Of a stretch of 64,000 nt of DNA, positions 8,088-19,101 are shown piece after piece. Position numbers and translations under genes: made by a program. Below the pieces are notes generated by a model. It was not told the DNA's origin. It did not search any database and saw only the letters and a list, made by a program, of their open reading frames with translations. Origin of the DNA: WHUA01 sp963711215 (GTDB lineage Bacteria; Pseudomonadota; Alphaproteobacteria; UBA8366); contig CAVQDH010000002.1 of the NCBI GenBank assembly GCA_963711215.1, positions 248,001 through 312,000 on the forward strand. The letters run 5' to 3'. Within the stretch, counting starts at the first letter, position 1, and every line of letters begins with the position of its first letter.

Positions 8088-9245
8088 TCAGCGCCGCGCC
8101 GCCCGTCCCAGCACGGCATTGGCGATGATGTTGCGCTGGATCTGGTTGGTTCCCTCGATGATCTGCAGCACCTTGGCGTCGCGGAAATAGCGGTTGATCG
8201 GATAATCCGCCGAAATGCCGGATGCGCCGAAAAGCTGGACCGCATCCGTCGCGACCTTCATGGCGGTGTCGCTGGCGAAGCATTTCGCCATGGCGACGAT
8301 CGGGGCCAGTTCCGTGCCGGTGACGCCTGCATCGACCATCGCGGCCGCGCGATAGACCATGTTGCGCGCCGCCTCGGTCTGCATCGCCATGTCGGCGATC
8401 ATCCAGCGGATGCCCTGGAAGTCGGCGACGGTCTGTCCGAACAGGTGGCGGTTCTGAATGAAATCGACGGCGTGGTCGATGGCGCCCTGCGCCAGCCCGA
8501 CGCCGCGCGCGCCGATCAGCGGCCGCGACTGGTTGAACGCCTCCATGACGATCTTGAAGCCTGCGCCTTCCGCGCCGAGCCGGTTGGCGTCGGGCACGAA
8601 GACATCGTCGAGAAAAAGCGGGCAGGACGGTACGCCGCGGGCGCCCATCTTTTCTTCCTTGCGGCCGATCTCGAGCCCCTTCGCCCCGCACTCGACGATG
8701 AACAGGTTGATGGCGCGCGCCGAGCGTTCCTCGCTGGTCCGCGCGCCGACCAGGATAATGTCGGAGACGGGTGAGTTCGTGCACCAGATCTTGGCGCCGC
8801 TGAGCCGGTACCCGCCATCGACCTTGCGGGCGCGGGTGCGTATCCCGGCGACATCCGACCCGCTTTGCGGCTCGGTTGTTGAAATCGCGGCGCGCAGCGC
8901 ACCGCTGGCGAGGCTCGGCAGAAACCGCTTTCGCTGTTCCTCGGTGCCGCCTGCCAGGATCGCGCCGAACGGCGTCCATTGCACCAGCAAGAGGTAGGCC
9001 GTGTTGTAGCAGACGCGGCCGAGCTCCTCGATCGCGATGCAGGCCGACAGCATGCTGCCGCTGCCACCGTATTCCGGCGGGAAGGGCAAGGTGAACAGGC
9101 CGAGCTCGCGCAGAAGATCGTACATGTCCTGGGGGTACTCGGCCGTGCGGTCGATCGCGTCCGCGCGCGGCGCGACCCGTTCCCGCGCGACCCGACGCAC
9201 CAGCTCCTGCACCTGGCGCTGATCGTCGTTCAGAGCATAGGCCAC
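8088..9245 (-). CDS. Acyl-CoA dehydrogenase
   Basis: This 385-residue flavoprotein oxidises acyl-CoA to trans-enoyl-CoA and passes electrons to ETF. It has the N-terminal helical domain, 'ISTTEPQSGSDVAGIRT' (FAD/substrate-binding strand, about residues 121-137), 'KIWCTNSPVSD', and the C-terminal 'QIIEGTNQIQRNIIA' containing the catalytic glutamate of the short-/medium-chain group. Length is standard. It is the first gene of a minus-strand catabolic operon, and the 510-base gap upstream should hold the promoter. Confidence 0.94.
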   Translation of the reverse strand: MAYALNDDQRQVQELVRRVARERVAPRADAIDRTAEYPQDMYDLLRELGLFTLPFPPEYGGSGSMLSACIAIEELGRVCYNTAYLLLVQWTPFGAILAGGTEEQRKRFLPSLASGALRAAISTTEPQSGSDVAGIRTRARKVDGGYRLSGAKIWCTNSPVSDIILVGARTSEERSARAINLFIVECGAKGLEIGRKEEKMGARGVPSCPLFLDDVFVPDANRLGAEGAGFKIVMEAFNQSRPLIGARGVGLAQGAIDHAVDFIQNRHLFGQTVADFQGIRWMIADMAMQTEAARNMVYRAAAMVDAGVTGTELAPIVAMAKCFASDTAMKVATDAVQLFGASGISADYPINRYFRDAKVLQIIEGTNQIQRNIIANAVLGRAARR

Positions 9246-9758
9246 GGAATTCCTTCCTTGATTAGGCGCTGCGGGGCGCGGGATCGCGTCTTTTGGCGAT
9301 CAGGCCGATTGTGGGTAAGGCGGGCCGACCGTGTCAACGCGGGGGCCCGGTGCAGCCGTGGGCCGGCCGCCGGCGGCGGGGCGCCCCTTCGATGCGATCC
9401 CGGACCGGCTGCGGCGACTGGGACGATTTTGAGATAAATTGTCCGGATCATTCTTTTTCAATAGATTGTTATTAAAGGATATTTTTTTGCACAAGGGCGG
9501 ACCCTGAGCGGGTCTGCGCCGGTCGAGGCGGGGCGCGGTCCCTGGGACCACGGGGTACGCGATCCGGACCATATAAATCCGCGCTGTATCAGCCCTCTCG
9601 TGGCGGTTTGAAGACTTCCTTAACCGTTTCTTGACACCATCGGCACCGAAAGAAGACCCGGACCCGCTCAGCCTTTGGGCGCGTGGAGTCCGTGGAAATT
9701 GCCGGCGGCGTCCTACGCCCGACCGCATTAACATTGCGAAGGACGAGCAAGTCAGTCG
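9246..9758. other. Intergenic region with an AT-rich patch
   Basis: No gene was supported in these 513 bases between divergent genes. An AT-rich stretch at about 9428-9490 contrasts with the GC-rich surroundings and may mark the promoter of the acyl-CoA dehydrogenase operon. A perfect GGTCCC/GGGACC palindrome occurs near 9538-9550, and a TATAAA hexamer at 9572-9577 has no matching -35. A TTGACA at 9631-9636 lacks a good -10. Which of these is used cannot be decided. Confidence 0.35.
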
Positions 9759-12353
9759 ATGGCAGACCGAAAACAGCGGTCGACACGGCCAGCCCAACAG
9801 GCCGCTTCAACGCGGCCCGGCTCCCTGTTGGACGCGGTGCCTCTTGATCTCGCGCCGGCAGTGCCGGCGAGCGAGAACAATACCCGTCTGACGATCCGGG
9901 TCGAGGGGCTGCTCAACGGCGGGCGGTTGACCAAAGGGCAAAACAGCGGCGACCGCACCTGGTCCTTGACCGTCGAAGACCTCGACGGGCTCAAATACGT
10001 CCCGCCCTATGGCGGGTTCACGTCGCACACGCTCTGGATACGCGTGCTGGCGATGGACGACGGCTTCGCCAACACGGTCGGCGTTTTCGCTCTCGAGGTC
10101 GATCCCGACTCGCTGCCGCCGCGCCTGCCCCGGACAATGACCAAGCCGGCCGAAAGCGAGGCCGCCCCGGCCGCGCGGCCCGCACGCAAGGCGAAACCCG
10201 AGGCGCCGGCTCCCGATCTCGCCGCGGTCAAGGCTGACATCGAATCCCAGATGGCGGCCAAGATCAAGTCGATGCGGAGCGAGCTCGAGGCCGAGACCAA
10301 GCGCCACACGGCGGAAGCGCAGACCAAATTTGCGGCCGAAACGACGAAGCAGCTGAAAGATGCAAAGGCGGCCTGGCAGAAGGAAGCGGAGCAGAAATTC
10401 GCCGAAGCCAAGGCCGCCTGGCGAAAGGAATCGGAACAGAAGCTCACGGAGGCCCGGACGGCCTGGCAGCGCGAAGCCGAGCAGCAGGTAGCGGACGCCA
10501 AAGCGGCCGTCGAAGCGCAGATGCTGCGCCGGATTAAAGCGGAGTCCGGGGCGAAGGCTGCGGAACAAGCGGCAAAGGCGCAGGCGGTCTCCGAGCTGGA
10601 ATCACGCCTTCAGACGGCGGAAAAGCGCACCAACGAAGCCGCGAAGCGGACCGGCGAGACGGAGAAGCGCGCGAGCGAGATGGAAACGCGCGCCGGTGAG
10701 GCGGAGAAGCGCGCTGCCGCAGCGGAAAAGCGGGCTAGTGAGATGGAGAAGGCCGGGCGGGCGGTCGCCGGCGAGCTCGCCGAGCTGAAGACGCAGAAGA
10801 CGCAGCAGGACAAGGCGGTGGAAAAGGCGGAAGCGCGCGCCGCCGCGGCGGAACAGGCGACGCAGGCGACCGACGCGAAGCTCGTCGATGCCATGGCCAA
10901 GCTCGCCCGCGCCGACGAGGCCGTGAAGAAAGCCGAAAAGGCCGCCACCTCCGTCGCGGACGATCTCGTCAAGACCTTGCAGGCGGAGCTCGCGGCCAAT
11001 GACAAGGCCCACAAGACAGCGCTCAAGGCGGCGCAGGAAGAAACCAGGAAGGCGGTCGACGCGGAGTATGTGCAGGCGCTCGAAGTGCTGCGGCAGGAGC
11101 ACGCGGCCGAGCTGAAGCAGAAACTGGCGCAAGAGCGCCAGACGCTCACTGCGGATTTCGAGTCCCGCATGGCGGAAGTGCGGTCCGAGATGGAAAGGGC
11201 CGCCTCAAAGCGCGTCGGCGCCATGGAAAGCGGGATCGAGAATGCCATCGCGGACGCCTGTGCGACCGCTGTCGCCGAGGCGCGGGCGGATTGGGAGCGC
11301 GAGAACGAGCGGAATCTGGCGCAGGCTTCGGAAGCCTGGAAGCGCGATCAGGATCAGCGCTTGGCTGCCGCCCGCGTGGAATGGGAAGGGGAGCAACAGG
11401 AAGCGCTTGAGACGGCGAAGGCGGCATGGCACCAGGAAATGGAAGCGTCGCTTGCCGCCGCCGCCGAGGAAACGCAAAAGGACCAGGAAACGGCGGTTGC
11501 CGCACGGGACGGTTACTGGCAGGGCGAGCTCGAGCGCCGGCTCAGCGAAGTACAGGCGCAATCGGGCGACGCCGATCATCGGCTGGAAGCGGCGCGCGCG
11601 GAATGGGAGCGCCGCCATGAGGCTGCGCTGATCGAGCGCGACGACGCCTGGCGGGATCACAACGAAAAGAAGCTCAAGGAAGCACGAGCCCAATGGCAGG
11701 CAGAAGAAGAGCGCCGCCTTGCCGAGGCGCGGGCCGATTGGGAGCGGACGGCGTTTGCCGGGCAATCGCAGGCCGCCGAGCAAAGCCCGGAGCGGGCAGG
11801 CTCCGAAGGCGGAGAGCCGGGCATTTCGCTCCTGAGCCTTCAGGACAAGTTGCCGGAGCCGGAATACATACCCGCGCCCAGCCGGCATGGCGACCGCAAG
11901 GGCCCGAACATCCTGCTCAAGCTCTATCGCGCGACCATCGGCAAATTGCCGTTTCGCGGAATGGCCCGTGTTGCCGGGCTCGCCCTCGTCGCGGGCGTCG
12001 GCATTTACGCCTATCCCTATGCGAAGCCCTTCGTCGTCGACAATATCGGCTCGATCGCGTCCAGCATCGGGGCGAAGATCGAAGGCATCGGCGCCAGTAT
12101 TTGGTCGCCCCGCAAGAAGAGCCACGAGAAGGTTTCGCCGCTGGTCGGCACCCGCATGTTTATCCGCCCGAGCTCGGCCAACTTGCGCTCGAAGCCCGGA
12201 ACCAATGCGGATGTCGTGGGCGTGGTGGAACGCGCCACCGTCGTCGAGATCGTCGACGACAAGGGCGCCTGGCTCGAAGTCCGCACCATCGGCCGCTCCA
12301 TCAAGCAGGGCTGGATCCACCGCTCGCTGCTGGCCGACAAGCCGTTCGGTTAG
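9759..12353 (+). CDS. Long coiled-coil membrane protein with N-terminal beta domain and C-terminal SH3 domain
   Basis: This 864-residue protein has four parts. Residues about 42-116 form a beta-rich domain (LTIRVEGL, RTWSLT, GLKYVPP) resembling the short repeat found in large RTX/cadherin-like adhesins. Residues about 150-690 are an Ala/Glu/Lys/Arg-rich coiled coil. It contains exact heptads (KRxxExx) at about 287-328, flanked by 15-residue repeats marked by tryptophan at 206, 221 and 236 and at 512, 527, 542, 557, 587, 616, 631, 646 and 661. One membrane segment lies at about 733-755, and an SH3b domain (ANLRSKPG...VVEIVDDKGAWLEVR) at about 798-864. With N-in topology the coil would be cytoplasmic and the SH3 domain periplasmic. 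The function is unknown; a structural or envelope-tethering role is possible. Confidence 0.85.
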   Translation: MADRKQRSTRPAQQAASTRPGSLLDAVPLDLAPAVPASENNTRLTIRVEGLLNGGRLTKGQNSGDRTWSLTVEDLDGLKYVPPYGGFTSHTLWIRVLAMDDGFANTVGVFALEVDPDSLPPRLPRTMTKPAESEAAPAARPARKAKPEAPAPDLAAVKADIESQMAAKIKSMRSELEAETKRHTAEAQTKFAAETTKQLKDAKAAWQKEAEQKFAEAKAAWRKESEQKLTEARTAWQREAEQQVADAKAAVEAQMLRRIKAESGAKAAEQAAKAQAVSELESRLQTAEKRTNEAAKRTGETEKRASEMETRAGEAEKRAAAAEKRASEMEKAGRAVAGELAELKTQKTQQDKAVEKAEARAAAAEQATQATDAKLVDAMAKLARADEAVKKAEKAATSVADDLVKTLQAELAANDKAHKTALKAAQEETRKAVDAEYVQALEVLRQEHAAELKQKLAQERQTLTADFESRMAEVRSEMERAASKRVGAMESGIENAIADACATAVAEARADWERENERNLAQASEAWKRDQDQRLAAARVEWEGEQQEALETAKAAWHQEMEASLAAAAEETQKDQETAVAARDGYWQGELERRLSEVQAQSGDADHRLEAARAEWERRHEAALIERDDAWRDHNEKKLKEARAQWQAEEERRLAEARADWERTAFAGQSQAAEQSPERAGSEGGEPGISLLSLQDKLPEPEYIPAPSRHGDRKGPNILLKLYRATIGKLPFRGMARVAGLALVAGVGIYAYPYAKPFVVDNIGSIASSIGAKIEGIGASIWSPRKKSHEKVSPLVGTRMFIRPSSANLRSKPGTNADVVGVVERATVVEIVDDKGAWLEVRTIGRSIKQGWIHRSLLADKPFG

Positions 12354-12380
12354 GGCGCCGGCCGGTTTTCCCGCGCGGAC

Positions 12381-12397
12381 TGCCTATTTGATAGGCA
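12381..12397. repeat. Perfect 7-base palindrome upstream of the TauD-like gene
   Basis: TGCCTAT (12381-12387) and ATAGGCA (12391-12397) flank a three-base spacer. It sits 28 bases after the stop of the coiled-coil gene and about 58 bases before the TauD-like start. It could be an operator or a small hairpin; a T-run is lacking. Confidence 0.4.
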
Positions 12398-12454
12398 TCG
12401 GCGTTTTGCACTACCTTAGACGAGGTGCGGAAACGCCAATCCGAGAGGTGTGCC

Positions 12455-13299
12455 ATGGCCCTTGCAATTCAAGCGCTCGGCGAGTCGATGGGCGCCGAAG
12501 TCACCGGTCTGAACCTCAAGAAAGCGCTCGGATTCCGGCACGAAGGACGCGCTCAACGCGGGTTTTGCGGAACATATCGTCGCTCTGCATTCGCGACCAG
12601 CAGTTCACGCCGGGCGAATACGCGGCCGCGGCGCGGCTGTTCGGCGAGCCGGAGGCGCAGCTCAACAAGCACTTCAATTTTCCCGACCTGCCGGAAGTCG
12701 GCATTCTGTCGAGCGACGACCGCGACGAGCTTGGCTCGGGACAGCGGGTTATCCGCGGCACGACCTGGCATACCGACCACTCGTTCAAGGCGACGCCGCC
12801 GAAGGCGACAATTCTCTATGCCCTGGTCGTGCCCGAAACCGGCGGCGACACCAGCTTCTGCAACATGCGCGCGGCCTACGACGCGCTGCCCGATGAAATG
12901 AAAAAGCGGATCGACGGGCTCAAGGGCGTCCATACCTATCAGGCCAGCCGGTCTCCCAAGAAGATGCTGGCGCTCAGCGAGGATGAGAAAAGGGAAACGC
13001 CCGAGGTCGTCCACCCGCTGGTGCGCAAACACCTTCCGACCGGGGAAAATGCCCTTTATCTGAGCACCACCCGTCTCGAACGGATCATCGGGCTCGACCG
13101 CGAGGAGAGCAATTCGCTGATCGATGCGTTGCTCGCGCACGCGACCCAGCCGCGCTTCCAGTATCACCACAAATGGCGGCCGGGCGACATGGTGATCTGG
13201 GACAACCGCTGTTCCATGCACCACGCCAACGCCGACTATCCGTTGGAGGCGAAGCGGCTGTTGCACCGGATCATTCTGCGCGGCGAGACGCCCAAGTGA
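12455..13299 (+). CDS. TauD/TfdA-family dioxygenase, interrupted by two +1 frameshifts
   Basis: The product is a 2-oxoglutarate/Fe(II)-dependent dioxygenase of about 280 residues. The iron ligands are seen in 'WHTDHSF' (H-x-D) and the distal histidine in 'RCSMHHANADY', with the 2-oxoglutarate arginine in the final 'LLHRIILRG'. The reading frame breaks twice near the N-terminus: one extra base at about 12530-12531 (after KKAL) and one at about 12582 (after EHIV). Removing one base at each site gives a continuous 280-residue family member, so both look like insertions. Start ATG at 12455 has GAGAGG upstream. Downstream are hyuB and hyuA. It could be a real pseudogene, but sequencing error is the simpler reading. 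Confidence 0.85.
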
Positions 13300-13484
13300 C
13301 CTGGCACGGCTGGCACGGAATGTGCGTCAGGATTTGTGACAGCTATCGCGGCATGGGATAGTGGCCGGCCGGTCCCGCGGCACGGGCGCCCCATGGCGGA
13401 CGGGCCGGCGGCCCGCCCGCGGTCGCTGCCGTGCCGCTTCCAAGGTTTTTCCACACGCAGGCTTAGGCAAGGAGAATGGGTGAC

Positions 13485-15146
13485 ATGAGCGCTTCGTCAT
13501 TGCGGTCCGATCAGTTCGATCCCGTGACGCTGGAAATCCTTTGGAGCCGCCTCATCTCGATCGCGGACGAGTCCGCGGCGGCCCTGCTGCGCACCTCCTT
13601 CTCGACCATCGTCCGGGAATCGAACGACTTCGGCACCGTGCTGATGGATGCCAACGGCGACTCGCTGTCGGAGAACACCGGCGGCATTCCGTCCTTCTCC
13701 GGCATCCTGCCGCGCACGCTCAAGCACTTCCTCGCCAAATATCCGCGCGAGACATGGAAGCCCGGCGACTGCGTGATCACCAACGATCCGTGGCTGGCGA
13801 CAGGGCATCTGCCGGACATCACGGTTGCCATGCCGATCTTCTATCAGGACAAGCTGGTGGGCTTCTCGGGGTCGATCGCCCATTCGCCGGATATCGGCGG
13901 GTCGCTCTGGTCGGCCGACTGCCGAGAGCTGTTCGAGGAAGGCATCCGCATCCCGCCGATGAAATTCCTCAAGGAAGGCAAGCCGAACGAGGACCTGCTG
14001 GAAATGATCCTCGGCAACGTCCGGCTGCCGGACCAGGTGCTCGGCGACCTGAACGCGCAGGTGACGGCCAATCAGGTCTGTGGGCGGCGGCTCGCCGAAT
14101 TCCTGGAGGACGCCCAGCTCGACAATGTGGAGGGCCTGTCCGGGGCCTTGCAGAGCCGGGCCGAATCGGCGATGAGGCAAGCCATCGAGCGCGTGCCCGA
14201 CGGCACTTATCAGGCAGCGCTCGATGCCGACGGCTTCGATGCGGACGAGACCCATATCGAATGCACGATCACGGTCAAAGGCTCCGACATGCATGTCGAC
14301 TACGAGGGCACGTCGAAGCAGATCGGCCGCGGCCTCAACACGGTGATGAACTACACCTATTCCTATTCCGCCTATCCGATCAAATGCGCGCTCGATCCGC
14401 GGACGCCGCGCAACGAGGGCTCCTACCGGCCGATCCAGGTCACCGCGCCCGAGGGCAGCATCCTCAATCCGCGCTTCCCTGCTCCCTGCAACGCGCGGCA
14501 GCTGACCGGCCATCTCCTGGTCGGCGTGATCTATCGCGCTCTGGCGCAGGCCATTCCCGACCTGGTGCTGGCCGACAGCGGCAGCGCGCCGTCGATGCGC
14601 GCGGTGTTCAGCGGGGCCGACCGCCAGGGCAACCGCTTCTCGCAGATCCTGTTCGCCAGCGGCGGCATGGGCGCCTGTCCGCACAAGGACGGCCTGTCGA
14701 CCACGGCCTTCCCGACCAATGCCGGCGCCGGCAGCATCGAGGCCTTCGAAAGCATCTCGCCGCTGATCGTATGGCGCAAGGAATACCGCACCGATTCCGG
14801 CGGCGCCGGCAAGCATCGCGGCGGGCTCGGTCAGGAATGCGAGATCGAAAACCGCTCCGACGTGCCGCTGCAGCTGTCGCTGCTGTCCGACCGCTGGCGC
14901 CACCCGGCCACCGGCGTGCTGGGTGGCGGCGCGGGCGCCACGAGCGAGATCAGCTTCAGCGACGGCACGATCCCGCACCAGAAATCGCGCACGCAGATCG
15001 GACCCGGCATGCGGCTCCACATGCGCTACGCCGGCGGCGGCGGTTACGGCGAGCCGTCGGAGCGCCACGTCGAAGAGATTCGCGACGACATCAAGAACGG
15101 CTATGTGACGGCAGACGCGGCGCGCCGCGACTATGGCCGGTCGTAG
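13485..15146 (+). CDS. hyuB: Hydantoinase B/oxoprolinase family protein
   Basis: This 553-residue protein is the HyuB-type subunit of an ATP-dependent hydantoinase/5-oxoprolinase-like enzyme. Family features include 'DPVTLEILWSRLISIADE' near the N-terminus, 'NDPWLATGHLPDI' (about residue 105), 'IAHSPDIGG', and the C-terminal 'YRTDSGGAGKHRGGLGQE'. The start at 13485 is preferred to an ATG nine bases earlier because AAGGAG at 13469-13474 is at good spacing. It is 33 bases upstream of hyuA, with which it should form a complex. The substrate may be a cyclic amide, or acetone-like as in acetone carboxylase relatives; this is undecided. Confidence 0.93.
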   Translation: MSASSLRSDQFDPVTLEILWSRLISIADESAAALLRTSFSTIVRESNDFGTVLMDANGDSLSENTGGIPSFSGILPRTLKHFLAKYPRETWKPGDCVITNDPWLATGHLPDITVAMPIFYQDKLVGFSGSIAHSPDIGGSLWSADCRELFEEGIRIPPMKFLKEGKPNEDLLEMILGNVRLPDQVLGDLNAQVTANQVCGRRLAEFLEDAQLDNVEGLSGALQSRAESAMRQAIERVPDGTYQAALDADGFDADETHIECTITVKGSDMHVDYEGTSKQIGRGLNTVMNYTYSYSAYPIKCALDPRTPRNEGSYRPIQVTAPEGSILNPRFPAPCNARQLTGHLLVGVIYRALAQAIPDLVLADSGSAPSMRAVFSGADRQGNRFSQILFASGGMGACPHKDGLSTTAFPTNAGAGSIEAFESISPLIVWRKEYRTDSGGAGKHRGGLGQECEIENRSDVPLQLSLLSDRWRHPATGVLGGGAGATSEISFSDGTIPHQKSRTQIGPGMRLHMRYAGGGGYGEPSERHVEEIRDDIKNGYVTADAARRDYGRS

Positions 15147-15179
15147 CGAGCAGACGGCACTGGGACACAGGAAAGAAGA

Positions 15180-17267
15180 ATGGAAAAACGCGTTCGCGTC
15201 GGCGTCGATGTCGGCGGCACTTTCACGGATTTCGTCCTGGTCGACGAGGATCGTGACCTCATCTTCACCGGCAAGCGGCTGACCACCGCCGAGGACCCGA
15301 GCATTGCAATCGCCGAAGGCGTGGCGCGGTTGCTGAAGGAGGCGGGGACCGATGCCGGCCGGCTGCACAGCGTGGTGCACGGCACGACGCTAGTCACCAA
15401 CACCATCATCGAGCGCACCGGCGCCAAGGTCGGCCTGATCACGACCAAGGGCTTCCGCGACACCCTCGAGATGGGGCGCGAGATCCGCTACGACCTCTAT
15501 GACCTGTTTCTCGAAATGCCGCCGACACTGGCGCCGCGCTATCTGCGCTGTGCCGTGGCCGGGCGGATGGCGCACGACGGCGAAGAGCTGGAGCCCTTCG
15601 ATGAGCGCGGGTTCCGCGAGGTGGCGCGCAAGCTGATCGAGGACGAGAAGGTCGACGCGCTCGCCGTCTGCTTCATGCACGCCTACCGCAACCCGGCGCA
15701 TGAGCGCCGGGCCAAAGCGATCCTGACCGAAGAGTTCGGCGGCGTGCCGCTGACGATCTCGTCCGAGGTGGCGCCCGAGATCCGCGAGTTCGAACGGGCG
15801 AGCACGAGCTGTGCGAATGCCTATGTGCAGCCGCTGATGCAGAGCTACCTGGCGCGCCTTGATCAGAAGCTGCGCGACATGGGGACCAACGGACAGCTTT
15901 ACATCATGCTGTCCGGCGGCGGCATCACGACCGTCCGGGCCGCGCAGGAGTTTCCGATCCGCCTCATCGAATCGGGCCCGGCGGCGGGCGCCATGGCGGC
16001 GTCTTTCTACAGCGGCCTGATCGGCGTCGAGAATCTGATCTCCTTCGACATGGGCGGCACGACGGCGAAGATGTGCCTGATCGACGGCGGCCGGCCGGAC
16101 CGCAAGCATGATTTCGAGGCGGGCCGGGTGCGCCGCTTCATGAAAGGCTCGGGCCTGCCGCTCAAGGTCGCGGTCGTCGACATGATCGAGATCGGCGCCG
16201 GCGGCGGCAGCCTCGCCCATATCGACGGCATGGGGCTGCTCAAGGTCGGGCCGCGCAGCGCCGGCTCCAACCCCGGCCCGGTCTGCTATAACCTGGGCGG
16301 CACCGATCCGGCGGTGACCGACGCGGACCTCTTCCTCGGCTATCTCAACCCCGCTTATTTCCTCGGCGGCGAGATGGCGCTCGATCTCGGCACGGTGGAG
16401 CGCGCGATCAGCGAGAAGCTGGCGAAGCCGCTCGGCCTGTCCACGCTGGAGGCCGCGGTCGGCATCCACAACATCGTCAACGAGAACATGGCTGCCGCGA
16501 CCCGCATGCACCTTGCCGAGAAAGGGCGCGATCCGCGCCGCTACGCCATGATCGCGTTCGGCGGCGCCGGGCCGGTGCATGCGTATAATCTGGCGCGGCT
16601 GCTCAAGCTCGATCGCCTGATCGTGCCGCTCGGGGCCGGCGTCACTTCGGCCCTCGGCTTCCTGGTCGCCGCGCCCGCGATCGACTATGTGCGCAGCTAC
16701 GTGTCGCGGGCCGAGCAGATCGATTGGCCGCATCTCAACGACCTTTTCGGCGAGATGGAAGTCGAGGCGCGCGCTCTCCTGGTCGAGGCCGGCGCGCGTC
16801 CGGAGGAGATCACGATGACGCGCACCGCCGACATGCGGCATGTCGGGCAGGGCTTCGAGATTTCCGTGCCGGTTCCGAACAGCGCGCTCGATGCCGGCGC
16901 TCTAGCGGGCCTGCGCGAGTCCTTCTTCGCGGCCTATCAGCAGCTCTTCGAGCGCACCGTGCGCGAGGTGCCGATCGAGGCGCTGAACTGGCGGCTCGCC
17001 GCGAGCGCGCCGGTGCCCAACATCGCGCTGAATTTCGGCGGCCAGCCGGCCGGTACCGGCAAGGCGCTGAAGGGGCAGCGCGACGTTTACTTCGGCGAGA
17101 CGGGATTTGCGCCTTGCCAGGTCTACGACCGCTACGCGCTGAAGCCGGGCGACAGCTTCGAAGGGCCCGCCGTCGTCGAGGAACGTGAGTCGACCACCGT
17201 GATCGGCCCGGGCGCCAAGGTCAGCGTCGACAAGTACCACAACCTGATGATCGATATGCCGTCGTAA
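15180..17267 (+). CDS. hyuA: Hydantoinase A/oxoprolinase family protein
   Basis: This 695-residue ATPase subunit belongs to the actin-like ATPase superfamily. The first phosphate-binding loop is 'GVDVGGTFTDFVLVDE' at the N-terminus, and the second is 'ISFDMGGTTAKMCLI' (about residues 284-298). 'HGTTLVTNTIIERTGAKVGL' is the conserved HyuA N-terminal segment, and 'AFGGAGPVHAYNLARLL' the later adenosine region. It pairs with HyuB immediately upstream and ends convergently, 12 bases from the end of glnS. The ATP-driven reaction is probably ring opening or carboxylation of an unactivated substrate. Confidence 0.94.
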   Translation: MEKRVRVGVDVGGTFTDFVLVDEDRDLIFTGKRLTTAEDPSIAIAEGVARLLKEAGTDAGRLHSVVHGTTLVTNTIIERTGAKVGLITTKGFRDTLEMGREIRYDLYDLFLEMPPTLAPRYLRCAVAGRMAHDGEELEPFDERGFREVARKLIEDEKVDALAVCFMHAYRNPAHERRAKAILTEEFGGVPLTISSEVAPEIREFERASTSCANAYVQPLMQSYLARLDQKLRDMGTNGQLYIMLSGGGITTVRAAQEFPIRLIESGPAAGAMAASFYSGLIGVENLISFDMGGTTAKMCLIDGGRPDRKHDFEAGRVRRFMKGSGLPLKVAVVDMIEIGAGGGSLAHIDGMGLLKVGPRSAGSNPGPVCYNLGGTDPAVTDADLFLGYLNPAYFLGGEMALDLGTVERAISEKLAKPLGLSTLEAAVGIHNIVNENMAAATRMHLAEKGRDPRRYAMIAFGGAGPVHAYNLARLLKLDRLIVPLGAGVTSALGFLVAAPAIDYVRSYVSRAEQIDWPHLNDLFGEMEVEARALLVEAGARPEEITMTRTADMRHVGQGFEISVPVPNSALDAGALAGLRESFFAAYQQLFERTVREVPIEALNWRLAASAPVPNIALNFGGQPAGTGKALKGQRDVYFGETGFAPCQVYDRYALKPGDSFEGPAVVEERESTTVIGPGAKVSVDKYHNLMIDMPS

Positions 17268-17279
17268 TGGGGCGGGCGT

Positions 17280-18965
<1,686 letters not shown>

Positions 18966-19101
18966 CCGGTTCTGCTCCGGGACAAAATCAGCCGGCTGGG
19001 CCGACCCGTGCCCCGGGGTCCCCAGCCTGGCCGGAGTCTCTGCCAGAAATCGGCGCCCACGCCAAGCGGAACGCTGCGGAAAATATTCCCTTGCGCCCGA
19101 T

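Noticed and set aside
9631..9659. TTGACA hexamer upstream of the coiled-coil gene
   Set aside because: No -10-like hexamer at 16-18 bases; not enough for a promoter call.
13311..13325. Sigma-54-like element TGGCACG-N6-GC before hyuB
   Set aside because: The GG-N10-GC invariants match, but the -12 half is GTGC instead of TTGC and no enhancer site is visible; the neighbouring TGGCACGG is a simple direct repeat.
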